64,000 nucleotides of DNA, from positions 1,426,001-1,490,000 of the forward strand of contig NZ_CP006664.1 in assembly GCF_000264765.2 (NCBI RefSeq). Reading direction: 5' to 3'. The notes beneath the pieces are model-generated. The model made no database searches and was not told the DNA's origin. It saw only the letters and a program-made list of their open reading frames with translations. Position numbers and translations under genes: made by a program. Below, piece by piece: positions 30,880-39,328 of the stretch; within the stretch, counting starts at the first letter, position 1, and every line of letters starts with the position of its first letter. The stretch is from Edwardsiella anguillarum ET080813. Its GTDB lineage: Bacteria; Pseudomonadota; Gammaproteobacteria; Enterobacterales; Enterobacteriaceae.

Positions 30880-31329
30880 CCCGACATCCTAAAGATATGC
30901 GTTCGCCCCGGCCGACGGCGGGCCCGGCATGATAAACCGTTTGGGATCGCAAAGGCACCTTGCGGCATTGTGCGCAGATGCTCATATTTTCGCAACATAT
31001 GTTGCCATTATTTTACCTCACCGGCGATGTCGGGCCATAACGCCGCCAGACAGGAGATTTGTTGCGATAATCCCTTCCCGGCGGTAGGAAAAATCGGACA
31101 ATACCGATATGATCGCCAGGCGGGTATGTTAGGCTGAGTCATGGGAAAGCGAGCGACCCAGAAAAAGTAAACTCATTCCATAACATATAGTTATATTCGC
31201 AATAATCACTGCCGTTACACTTTCTCTATCGTCTTCCGATGGTACGCGGCGTTCTTCGCGGCCATATCCGCGTTGCCGGGCAGAGAAAGGGCAAGACAGC
31301 AGCGCGATGATCACCGTGGGAGAGTCGGC
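30880..31329. other. intergenic region nudE-igaA (450 bases)
   Basis: No gene was seen. It must hold the divergent promoters. A perfect 14-base palindrome GCAACATATGTTGC occurs at 30992-31005. A possible -10-like TATGTTAGGCT lies near 31125, similar to TATGTTAGGAT upstream of tsgA near 12210. Confidence 0.5.
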
Positions 31330-33444
31330 GTGAATGTATCCATCGCAGCACTCCTGTATCTTATCCCCACAGCGGTTATTATCGGGTATATCTATTGGTA
31401 CACAACGAAGAGAGCGTCGCGGTTGTCTGCATCCTTTCCCTTTGTCAAAACCAAACAGCGTAAACTGAATCCGGAAGAGCGCCAGGCGATTGCGGCCTAC
31501 CTGCGTGGACTGGATACCGCGACAGAGAGCGCCGACCCGGCGCTGACGCTGCTGCACCAACGTCTGATGCCGCAAGGGGATCGGGTGTACTCCGTGACCC
31601 ACGCGATCACCCGCTATGCCCTGGCTGGCGATACGCCCAGCCAGCACCGCTACTTCTTGGATAACCAAGAAATCCACCTGCCCGCGTTCTGGGAAAAGTA
31701 CATCGCCGATGAAAACAGCCTGGAGCTGATCAAAACCGCAACGCTGCCGCTGGTCATAGCCATTAATGGCCATACGCTAGCCGAGAGCCTGCACAGCCAG
31801 CAGCTCCCGACGCCGACGCAGAGCGGCACCGCCTCGATCCGCCGCAGCGAAGGCGATCAGGTCGATCTGTGCGGCGTACGCAGAGAAACCCTGGCCGAAT
31901 ATCAGCTGCACCAGCGCAGCGGTGCCCGCCGCGCCATCCCGACGGCGCTGGCCCTGATTCTGCTCAGCGTGGCCCTGATCGTTCCCCCGACCCTGATGCC
32001 ATGGCTGCTGGCGTTGGCCGTGCCGCTTCTGGGCTGGGGGCTCTGGTGCCTATACCGCAAACCCGGCGCCGAGCAGCGTAAAGAGATCCACCTGCTGCGC
32101 GGGACCCCCAAGCGCTGGGGGCTGTTTGGCGAATCCTGCGGCGAACAGCTGAGCAACGTCTCCGTCGGCACCCTGGATCTCCTGTATCCGCCCCACTGGC
32201 AGCCCTATATCCACCCGGATATCGGTCATCCGACCGATATCGAGATTTACCAAAACCGTCAGGTGGTACGCCAGGGGCGCTTCCTCTCCCTCAGCGATGA
32301 GGCCACCCAGTTTCCGCTACAGCCGTGGGGGCGCAGTGCGCTGCTGGGGGCCGCTGCGCTGATCGCGCTGCTGCTCCTGCTGACCACGCAGTCGCTGAGT
32401 ATCCCCCTGAAGATCAGCTCCGCCTGGCTACACGGCGCCCAAACCCTCTCCGCCACCAGCGTGAAGCAGCTGACGGAGATGCCGCTGCAGGTCGGGGATA
32501 TCCTGGATCTGCGCGGCAACGGAATGTGCCACGTACCCGCCTTCTATCAAGAGGGCGAACGCTACCCCTTCATGCCCTTCGACTGCAGCACCATTTATTG
32601 GGGCACCGCCTCGCCGATGGCGGATCCGAGCTCCGATACCATCAATAATGCCGCCGCGCTGCAGTCTACCGTCACCCGCCAGCTAACCGCCAGCGACAGC
32701 GATAGCAAGGTGAGTCCGGCCCTGGCCAGCGCCATTCAGAAATCGGGGATGATCCTGCTGGATGACTTTGCCGGGATCGTCCTCAAGACCGAGGCCCTGT
32801 GCGCGCAGAAAAATGAATGTACCCGGCTCAAGAACTCACTGGTGAACCTGGGCAACAGCAAATCATGGCCCGCGCTGCTGAAAAAAGCGCACGGCGGAGG
32901 ACTGGAGGGGGTCAATGTTCTCATGCGACCGGCCAGCGCCCGCCAGCTGACCAATATCGTCAACAGCGCGGTATCTTCATTTTATTATCGTGAAACCCAT
33001 AAGGCGGCGCAGCTGCTAGCCGTTACGCCGCCGGGGGGATTTTTAATCAGCAGCGATGAGGGCCATCAGTGGGTATCTCACCCACAGCCCAGCGTTTCAC
33101 TGTATGACTACAGTCCGGTCGATCAGTGGCGCGAGCTGGAAAATCTGTCGCGCCTGCTGCTGAATACCCCTTTCCGGGCCCACGGCGTGATCACGGAGAT
33201 CAGCACGGATGCCAACGGCACGCGTCGTATCATGCTGCACAGCCAGCCGGACGGATTAACCCTGTGGCGCTATCTGTTAATGACGCCGCTACTGCTGGCG
33301 CTCTGCGTGACCCTGGCGGTCAACGCCACGCTGTTCGTGCGACGCCTACGCGGCGCGCTGGCGCGTATTCCGGCGATCCAACGTTACTACGAGCAGTGCA
33401 TCAATCATAAGATCATGCCGTTCGATCTGCCGCCGCGCCCTTAA
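31330..33444 (+). CDS. igaA: IgaA/YrfF, inner-membrane attenuator of the Rcs system
   Basis: 704 residues (E. coli 711). IgaA represses the RcsCDB envelope-stress phosphorelay by contacting RcsD. Membrane segments occur at about 5-22, 205-245, 335-360 and 655-680, with a large periplasmic domain (about 360-650) containing AIQKSGMILLDDFAGIVLKTEALC and the conserved cysteines of the family. The GTG start (VNVSIAALLYL) follows GGGAGAG; an earlier in-frame ATG lacks family similarity. It is usually essential when Rcs is intact. Confidence 0.93.
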   Translation: MNVSIAALLYLIPTAVIIGYIYWYTTKRASRLSASFPFVKTKQRKLNPEERQAIAAYLRGLDTATESADPALTLLHQRLMPQGDRVYSVTHAITRYALAGDTPSQHRYFLDNQEIHLPAFWEKYIADENSLELIKTATLPLVIAINGHTLAESLHSQQLPTPTQSGTASIRRSEGDQVDLCGVRRETLAEYQLHQRSGARRAIPTALALILLSVALIVPPTLMPWLLALAVPLLGWGLWCLYRKPGAEQRKEIHLLRGTPKRWGLFGESCGEQLSNVSVGTLDLLYPPHWQPYIHPDIGHPTDIEIYQNRQVVRQGRFLSLSDEATQFPLQPWGRSALLGAAALIALLLLLTTQSLSIPLKISSAWLHGAQTLSATSVKQLTEMPLQVGDILDLRGNGMCHVPAFYQEGERYPFMPFDCSTIYWGTASPMADPSSDTINNAAALQSTVTRQLTASDSDSKVSPALASAIQKSGMILLDDFAGIVLKTEALCAQKNECTRLKNSLVNLGNSKSWPALLKKAHGGGLEGVNVLMRPASARQLTNIVNSAVSSFYYRETHKAAQLLAVTPPGGFLISSDEGHQWVSHPQPSVSLYDYSPVDQWRELENLSRLLLNTPFRAHGVITEISTDANGTRRIMLHSQPDGLTLWRYLLMTPLLLALCVTLAVNATLFVRRLRGALARIPAIQRYYEQCINHKIMPFDLPPRP

Positions 33445-33525
33445 CGTGCGGCATGACAAGGTGGCGCCAGGAAAATATACTGGGCGACGCGATCCCGCCC
33501 TACATGCGTTTTCCGGAGTACGCCC

Positions 33526-34218
33526 ATGGTTCCCACCCTCGACTGGAATGACATCGACACCGTCCTGCTGGATATGGACGGCACGCTGATCGATCTGGCC
33601 TTTGACAACTACTTTTGGCTAACGCTGGTACCGCAGACCTTAAGCGAGACGCGCGGCATTTCCCGCGCCGATGCTCAGGCGCTGATCCTGCGGGAGTACC
33701 AGGCGGTACTAAACTGGTACTGTTTCGACTACTGGCGTGAGCGCCTGGGGCTGGATATTCACCGCATGACCCTTGAGCAGGGCGCGCGGGTACGGGTGCG
33801 TCAGGATACGCTGCCGTTCCTGGATGCCCTGCGCGCCAGCGGGCGCCGTACCATTCTGCTGACCAACGCCCACCCGCACGGGTTGGCGATGAAGATGGCG
33901 CAGACCGGGCTGGATAGCCACCTTGATATACTCTATTCCACCCACCGCTTTGGCTATCCCAAAGAGGATCAGCGCCTGTGGCGAGCGGTACAGCATCAGT
34001 GCGGGCTGGATCCAGCCAGAACGCTGTTTATTGACGATGCCGAACCGATCCTCGACGCCGCGCACCAGTTCGGTATCCGCTACTGCCTGGGCGTCAGTAA
34101 TCCCGACTCCGGTAGGCCGGAAAAACGCTTTGCCCGCCATCCGGCGATGAGCGACTACCGCGCCCTACTGCCGGCCATCACCGCCGGTGGGCCCGAGAAC
34201 GACAGGAGGGCACAATGA
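33526..34218 (+). CDS. yrfG: HAD-family nucleotidase/phosphatase YrfG
   Basis: 230 residues (E. coli 222). HAD phosphatase; the DxD motif is Asp16/Asp18 in LLDMDGTLIDL, motif II is LLTNAHPHGLAMK and motif IV is FIDDAEPILDAA. E. coli YrfG (YrfG/GMP-IMP nucleotidase) dephosphorylates purine nucleotides. It overlaps hslR by an ATGA junction in yrfG-hslR-hslO. Confidence 0.92.
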   Translation: MVPTLDWNDIDTVLLDMDGTLIDLAFDNYFWLTLVPQTLSETRGISRADAQALILREYQAVLNWYCFDYWRERLGLDIHRMTLEQGARVRVRQDTLPFLDALRASGRRTILLTNAHPHGLAMKMAQTGLDSHLDILYSTHRFGYPKEDQRLWRAVQHQCGLDPARTLFIDDAEPILDAAHQFGIRYCLGVSNPDSGRPEKRFARHPAMSDYRALLPAITAGGPENDRRAQ

Positions 34219-34625
34219 AAGCCAGCGCCCAACAGGAGCAGGAGGGCGTCCGCCTGGATAAATGGCTGTGGGCGGCCCGCTTTTATAAAACCCGCGCCGT
34301 TGCCCGCGACATGATCGATGGCGGCAAGGTGCACTACAACGGGGTGCGCGGCAAGCCGAGCCGCAGCGTAGAGATCGGCGCCGAGATCCGCCTGCGTCAG
34401 GGCAATGACGATCGTACGATCATCGTGACCGCCCTCAGCGCCCAGCGCGGCGGCGCGGAGCAGGCTCGTCTGCTGTATCAAGAGACCGCGCAGAGCATTG
34501 CCAAGCGCGAGGCGATTGCCCAGGCCCGCAAGATGAACGCGCTGAGCATGCCGCACCCGGATCGGCGTCCCGATAAAAAAGAGCGTCGCAATCTGCTTAA
34601 ATTTAAACACGGCCAGTCGGAATGA
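34215..34625 (+). CDS. hslR: ribosome-associated heat shock protein Hsp15
   Basis: 136 residues (E. coli 133). An S4-type RNA-binding domain (about 10-65: VRLDKWLWAARFYKTRAVARDMIDGGKVHYNGVR) with a basic C-terminal helix. Hsp15 recognises stalled 50S subunits that carry peptidyl-tRNA. It overlaps yrfG by 4 bases and precedes hslO by 23 bases; heat-shock control is known in E. coli but no sigma-32 site was recognised here. Confidence 0.95.
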   Translation: MKASAQQEQEGVRLDKWLWAARFYKTRAVARDMIDGGKVHYNGVRGKPSRSVEIGAEIRLRQGNDDRTIIVTALSAQRGGAEQARLLYQETAQSIAKREAIAQARKMNALSMPHPDRRPDKKERRNLLKFKHGQSE

Positions 34626-34648
34626 CCGGCGCCTGAAGAGAGATAACT

Positions 34649-35530
34649 ATGTCCCATCACGACCAATTACATCGCTACCTGTTTGACCATCTGGCCGTAC
34701 GCGGCGAGCTGGTCAACGCCAGCGCCACCTATACTCGCATACTGGAAAATCACGACTACCCGGCCGCGGTACGCGTGCTGCTGGGCGAACTGTTGGTCGC
34801 CACCAGTCTGCTGACCGCCACCCTGAAGTTCGACGGCGATATCACGGTACAGCTGCAGGGTGACGGCCCGCTGAAGCTGGCGGTGATCAATGGCAACCAT
34901 CGTCAGGAGATGCGCGGCGTCGCCCGTCTGCAGGGCGATATCGCCGACGGCAGCAGCCTGAAGCACATGCTGGGCAATGGCGTAATGGTGATCACCATTA
35001 CGCCGAAAGAGGGGGAGCGCTATCAGGGCGTCGTGGCGCTGGAGGGCGAGACGCTGGCCAGCTGCCTGGAGGCCTACTTCATGCAGTCCGAGCAGCTGCC
35101 GACCCGCCTGTTTATGTTCACCGGGGAGCAGGACGGTCAACCGGCGGCGGCCGGTATGCTGCTGCAGATCCTGCCGACGCAGCCCAATAACCTCGACGAC
35201 CTGACTCACCTGTCGCACCTGACCGCGACCGTAACCCCGCAGGAGCTGTTTACGCTGCCCGCCGACGAGGTGCTGTACCGCCTGTACAATCAGGAGCAGG
35301 TAACCCTGTTTGAACCACAGCCGATCACCTTCCGCTGCGGCTGCTCCCGCGAGCGCAGCGCCAGCGCGCTGATGAGCCTGCCGCCCCAGCAGCTGGAAGA
35401 GCTGTTGGCGGAGCGCGGCAGCATCGATATCCACTGCGACTACTGCGGTAGCCACTACCTGTTCGATCGGGTCGATATCGACGCGTTACGCGCCGGTGCA
35501 CAGCCGGGCGAAGCGGGCCCGCTGCACTAA
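34649..35530 (+). CDS. hslO: redox-regulated chaperone Hsp33
   Basis: 293 residues (E. coli 292). A holdase switched on by oxidation. The zinc-binding redox switch is complete: Cys230 and Cys232 (CGC) and Cys263 and Cys266 (CDYC). The N-terminal folded domain has [37 protein letters not shown] terminator follows at 35549-35572. In E. coli yhgE lies between hslO and pckA; here a four-gene redox cassette does. Confidence 0.97.
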   Translation: MSHHDQLHRYLFDHLAVRGELVNASATYTRILENHDYPAAVRVLLGELLVATSLLTATLKFDGDITVQLQGDGPLKLAVINGNHRQEMRGVARLQGDIADGSSLKHMLGNGVMVITITPKEGERYQGVVALEGETLASCLEAYFMQSEQLPTRLFMFTGEQDGQPAAAGMLLQILPTQPNNLDDLTHLSHLTATVTPQELFTLPADEVLYRLYNQEQVTLFEPQPITFRCGCSRERSASALMSLPPQQLEELLAERGSIDIHCDYCGSHYLFDRVDIDALRAGAQPGEAGPLH

Positions 35531-35548
35531 TCATCTCATCACCTTTCC

Positions 35549-35572
35549 ACGGGGGAATTATCCCCCGTTTTT
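35549..35572 (+). terminator. intrinsic terminator of hslO
   Basis: ACGGGGGA pairs with TCCCCCGT across ATTA, followed by TTTT. It separates the heat-shock operon from the redox cassette. Confidence 0.92.
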
Positions 35573-35757
35573 ATTCATTATTTTATTTTGATTAAGCCAA
35601 ATAATATTAAACGCAGATTATCCCCTACCTCTTTTTAATGATCCGCCATTTTTTGATCCCTCTCTCTGTTCTCTACGCCCACGCCACCTAGAATTTAATC
35701 CGCCTGCCAGAAAATAAAAATAAAAACAGAATATATTTATATTTAATGGGATAATCT

Positions 35758-36393
35758 ATGAAATATTATTCACGCCGCAGCATTATTGCTGGCGCCGGAT
35801 TTATTTTGCTAGCGCCTGGCATACTGCTATCCAGCCCCACGCGCAAACGGCAGCAGTTTGCCCTGATCCACGATCAGTCAAAGTGCGTCGGCTGCAATGA
35901 GTGTATCCACGCTTGCAACCGCCTCAACCGGGTCGCCCCCGGCTATGCCCGGCTGGCCATCATCCCGCTGCCCGCCGATGATCCGTATGCGACCACGCCG
36001 CCCCACTTTCGCCACGGCTGCCAGCACTGCGATCCGGCACCCTGCCAGGAGGTCTGCCCCAGTCAGGCGACCTACCGCGATGCGCATGGTCTGATACAAA
36101 TCGATGCCCGACGCTGCTCAGGCTGCGGCTACTGTATCCGCGCCTGCCCCTACCAGGCGCGCTATCTGCACCCGCAGCGCCGCGTCGCCGATAAGTGCGA
36201 CTTCTGCAGCGCGACGCGCCTGCGCCATGGCTATATCCCCATCTGCGTACGCATCTGCCCCTATCATGCGCTCAGCTTCGGTGAGATGGGCTCCGCGGCA
36301 TTCGATCTGAAGCTGGCGTTGGCGCCCCACTATCAGCACCACCTGGCTGGCACGCGTCACAGCCGCGTCTACCGCCTCACCGCCGATGACTAG
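35758..36393 (+). CDS. Tat-exported four [4Fe-4S] cluster electron-transfer protein (NrfC/MccC/SirC type)
   Basis: 211 residues. The N-terminus has a twin-arginine-like signal, SRRSII followed by a hydrophobic stretch (about 5-25). Sixteen cysteines form four cluster motifs: C43/46/49/53, C88/91/96/100, C120/123/126/130 and C147/150/163/167, the pattern of NrfC, TtrB and DmsB-type subunits. These carry electrons from a membrane quinol subunit to a periplasmic enzyme. A weak GGGATAATCT precedes the ATG. It is the first gene of the cassette with a cytochrome b, an octaheme cytochrome c and a rhodanese; I infer that it feeds the octaheme protein. Confidence 0.88.
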   Translation: MKYYSRRSIIAGAGFILLAPGILLSSPTRKRQQFALIHDQSKCVGCNECIHACNRLNRVAPGYARLAIIPLPADDPYATTPPHFRHGCQHCDPAPCQEVCPSQATYRDAHGLIQIDARRCSGCGYCIRACPYQARYLHPQRRVADKCDFCSATRLRHGYIPICVRICPYHALSFGEMGSAAFDLKLALAPHYQHHLAGTRHSRVYRLTADD

Positions 36394-36402
36394 GAGCCGC
36401 CG

Positions 36403-37188
36403 ATGACCGCCGAACAACTGCAATCCTACCTCATGCAACGCACCGTCGCCGATTCGCCCGATGCGTGGCCCGGATGGCTGATAGCGCTGACTCTGGCCTG
36501 GCTTGGGCTGTGCGCGCTGCTGACGCTGCACGCCCTGCTACACCGCCGTCTTTGCCCCCCGCCAGCGCAGCGGCGCGACGCTGAGCGCCTCTATCTTTAC
36601 CCGCGTGTCCTGCGGCTGTGGCACCTACTCAATGCGCTGCTGTTCCTGTTTTTGCTGTTCAGCGGGCTGTTGCTCCACGCGGCCCCGCTCCCCCTGGCAG
36701 CCACCCGCTGGCTGGTGCGCTGGCATCCCTACGCGGGCTATCTACTGCTGGGGCTATGGTGCGGCTTTATCCTGCTCAACGCGCTGGGAGCCAACGGCGT
36801 TCACTACCGCATCCGCTGGCGGGGGATCGCGGCGCGCTGCCGGTGCCAGGCCTACTTTTACCTGTTCGGTATTTTTCGCGCCGCACCGCACCCCTTCCAC
36901 GCCAGCCCAACGCAAAAGTTTAACCCGCTACAGCAGCTAGGCTACTGCGCGGTGATGTATCTCATGGTGCCTGCGCTATTGCTCAGCGGTCTCGGTCTCG
37001 CCCATCCCCTATTCCTGCCCGAAGGAACCGCCTACTGGGTATTACAGGGACACCTTTTACTCTCATTCTTTATTTTAATGTTTATTAGCGTACATATTTA
37101 TCTCTGCACGCTGGGTGACACGCCCGGAGAAATTTTTATGGCCATGGTGGATGGCTATCACCGCCACCATGCAACAGAAAATGAATAA
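36403..37188 (+). CDS. membrane cytochrome b subunit (FdnI/PhsC-like quinol dehydrogenase)
   Basis: 261 residues. About four to five membrane segments (near 28-46, 75-92, 106-125, 180-200 and 210-232) with histidines that could bind two b hemes (for example in RVLRLWHLLNALLF, WHPYAGYLLLGLW and LSFFILMFISVHIYLC). This resembles formate-dehydrogenase gamma and related b-type subunits that oxidise quinol. It starts 9 bases after the ferredoxin gene with AGGAG before the ATG. Known mcc and sir loci usually have an NrfD-like subunit in this role, so the pairing is unusual. The exact subfamily is uncertain. Confidence 0.8.
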   Translation: MTAEQLQSYLMQRTVADSPDAWPGWLIALTLAWLGLCALLTLHALLHRRLCPPPAQRRDAERLYLYPRVLRLWHLLNALLFLFLLFSGLLLHAAPLPLAATRWLVRWHPYAGYLLLGLWCGFILLNALGANGVHYRIRWRGIAARCRCQAYFYLFGIFRAAPHPFHASPTQKFNPLQQLGYCAVMYLMVPALLLSGLGLAHPLFLPEGTAYWVLQGHLLLSFFILMFISVHIYLCTLGDTPGEIFMAMVDGYHRHHATENE

Positions 37189-37267
37189 ATGGCGGAAAAT
37201 AAAAAACACCACACCGCTGAATATAACTCTCCATCGCACCGCGCTTTATTAAGTCAAGGAGCTGACG

Positions 37268-39271
37268 ATGAAAATACCCACCCGCTTAATCTGTCTCATT
37301 ATAGGAATGTGCTGTACGTCATTAATGGCGGCGTCAGAGCTGGTCGCCCAACCGTCACCGCAGACCGAGACGGCATCGACGGCGCGTATCGACCTCAACC
37401 GCAACGACGGTATTCCAGAAAAGCCTCGTACTCTGCTGGAGTACGTAGGACAAGAAAAGGATTTTTTCGCCTATCTGCGTGAACATCACCCGATGTTCAA
37501 GTACGAGTCCGCCGGGCGCCTGGTTGGACAATACAGCATCAGCGATCGCCAGGAGGAGTTTGTCGACTTCGGCGGCGGCGATAAATATGCCGCCAAGCAG
37601 GGTCGCCCAACCGCGATCACCTACCGGCTCGGCTTTGAGTCTATCCTCGACTTCCCCAATAAATATGTCGGCCCGGAGAAGTGTGGCGAGTGCCACCCAG
37701 CCCAGTACCAAGCCTGGGAACGTTCACGCCACGCCAAAACCGTCCGATTCCCCAGCGAAATGGTTGAAATTCCCGACGGCGATCTGAACCGTGGACTGTA
37801 CGGTAGCAAGGCTTCCGTCTTACCCCAGGGCATTACGGCAGACGCCATTTACGCAGTGATCGGAACGCCACGGACCAAATATGGGTTTATCGACGGCTGG
37901 ATGGTCCGCGGAACCTACCATATCGAGGACGGACTGCTCAGGGACGGCACCGGCACCATGGTTGCCGGCGGTAATCAGTTCTCCCGCGGGTGGGCCCAGT
38001 TCATCACGCCGGACATGGCGAAAAAGATCGCCAGCTTCGTCCCGGGATTCCCCACCAAGCTGGAGGACTTCGGCTCCCAGGGGTCCAGCGTCTGGGGGAT
38101 GACCTCTTACGGAGCATCCAACCGCACCCGAATGCTGTTTCAGCCTGCCAGCGCCTACTGTGAGGTGTGCCACTCCATGAAGTTTGACTTCAACAGCAGC
38201 GAGGAGTTTATCGCCGCGCTGGGCAAACCGGAGGAGCTGCGCAAGCATACCATCGCCAAGGGGATTAGCTGCGAAGAGTGCCATGGCGCGGGCGCCCATC
38301 TGTACGGCGCCCGCGGGGCCGGTATCCCCTCGAACTGCGAGCGCTGCCATCAGCGCTTCGCATACAATGAGGCCGATGCCGAGGCCAACCCGCTAAAACC
38401 ATTTAACAGCTATTTCAAATCATCCTGCCCCTCCTGCGGCACCGAGGGTTCGCAGATGTACAGCACCGTCCACTATGAGAAAGGCATGCGCTGCAGTACC
38501 TGCCACGATCCCCATGCCGTCACAGCCAATGACTGGAAGGAGGGGTTTACCAAGACCACGCTGAAAAAGCAGTGCCAGGATTGCCACACCGAGCAGGCCG
38601 AATTCTTCGCTCAGGGCGATACCCACGGGCAAAGCAGCTGTACCGCCTGTCATATGCCCAACATGGGAAGCTGTGAAAACTTTGCCACGATCCAGTTCCC
38701 CGATATGGCCGGATTCGACAACGTACGGCGCGCCCATATCTGGAAAATCCGGGTAGACGAGACGGCAAAGACCCTCAATCCCCCGGAGGGAAAACCCCGT
38801 ACCGCCGATATCAAAGGCTGGAGCATCGCCAAACAGGATGGCAAACCTTACCTGGATCTGATGTGGTCCTGCGGACGGACAGCGTTCAGCGATAGCGACG
38901 TGGTCGAAGGCGGCGGATGCCACAGCCCGGTGCAGACGGTACTTTCTGAGCGGCTGCAGTTTAAGGATCAGGAGAGCATCTATGCCAAGGTGGTGGAGTG
39001 GCAAACGCCGGTCAGGGACGGCTACGTGCGTATTCGCAGCGGGCTGGCACGCATCGAAAAACGTCTGGCGAAGGCACCCACGCTGGCTCTGAGCGATAGG
39101 GTACAAATCCGGCTGCTCAGCGGTCAGGCGCGTTCGCAGGCAGATCTGATCGAAAAAGACGGCTCCTGGGGACTGCACGCGCCCAACTACGCCAAGACCC
39201 GTATGGAAGAGGCCCTGCTGTATATCGAACAGGCTGAAACGATCCTCAATGAAGGCAAGGCGCCCAAATAA
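37268..39271 (+). CDS. mccA: octaheme cytochrome c, MccA/SirA-type dissimilatory sulfite reductase
   Basis: 667 residues with a Sec signal (about 1-22). Seven CXXCH heme sites are at residues 139-143, 298-302, 335-339, 357-361, 409-413, 436-440 and 458-462. An eighth is C535-X15-C551-H552. Seven normal sites plus one C-X15-C-H is the signature of MccA (Wolinella) and SirA (Shewanella), periplasmic heme c-copper enzymes that reduce sulfite to sulfide; length also fits. Non-heme cysteines 387, 390 (CPSC) and 469 are candidates for the copper ligands. AAGGAG precedes the ATG. Octaheme tetrathionate reductase and hydroxylamine oxidoreductase lack the X15 site. Activity is inferred, not shown. Confidence 0.88.
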   Translation: MKIPTRLICLIIGMCCTSLMAASELVAQPSPQTETASTARIDLNRNDGIPEKPRTLLEYVGQEKDFFAYLREHHPMFKYESAGRLVGQYSISDRQEEFVDFGGGDKYAAKQGRPTAITYRLGFESILDFPNKYVGPEKCGECHPAQYQAWERSRHAKTVRFPSEMVEIPDGDLNRGLYGSKASVLPQGITADAIYAVIGTPRTKYGFIDGWMVRGTYHIEDGLLRDGTGTMVAGGNQFSRGWAQFITPDMAKKIASFVPGFPTKLEDFGSQGSSVWGMTSYGASNRTRMLFQPASAYCEVCHSMKFDFNSSEEFIAALGKPEELRKHTIAKGISCEECHGAGAHLYGARGAGIPSNCERCHQRFAYNEADAEANPLKPFNSYFKSSCPSCGTEGSQMYSTVHYEKGMRCSTCHDPHAVTANDWKEGFTKTTLKKQCQDCHTEQAEFFAQGDTHGQSSCTACHMPNMGSCENFATIQFPDMAGFDNVRRAHIWKIRVDETAKTLNPPEGKPRTADIKGWSIAKQDGKPYLDLMWSCGRTAFSDSDVVEGGGCHSPVQTVLSERLQFKDQESIYAKVVEWQTPVRDGYVRIRSGLARIEKRLAKAPTLALSDRVQIRLLSGQARSQADLIEKDGSWGLHAPNYAKTRMEEALLYIEQAETILNEGKAPK

Positions 39272-39328
39272 GGTCGGTCGCCGGAGGCCCCGCGCCGCCC
39301 GGCGACACCCATCACCAAGGAGATCATC

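Noticed and set aside
37189-37482. 97-codon frame starting right after the cytochrome b gene
   Set aside because: It overlaps the signal peptide and start of the octaheme gene, which has a proper ribosome binding site and clear heme motifs.
38426-38440. CPSCG (residues 387-391) as an additional heme site
   Set aside because: It lacks the histidine after the second cysteine; eight hemes are already accounted for.
37268-39271. Octaheme tetrathionate reductase or hydroxylamine oxidoreductase identity
   Set aside because: Those families use eight CXXCH-type sites (with a CXXCK variant in some relatives) and do not have the C-X15-C-H site; the length also fits MccA/SirA better.
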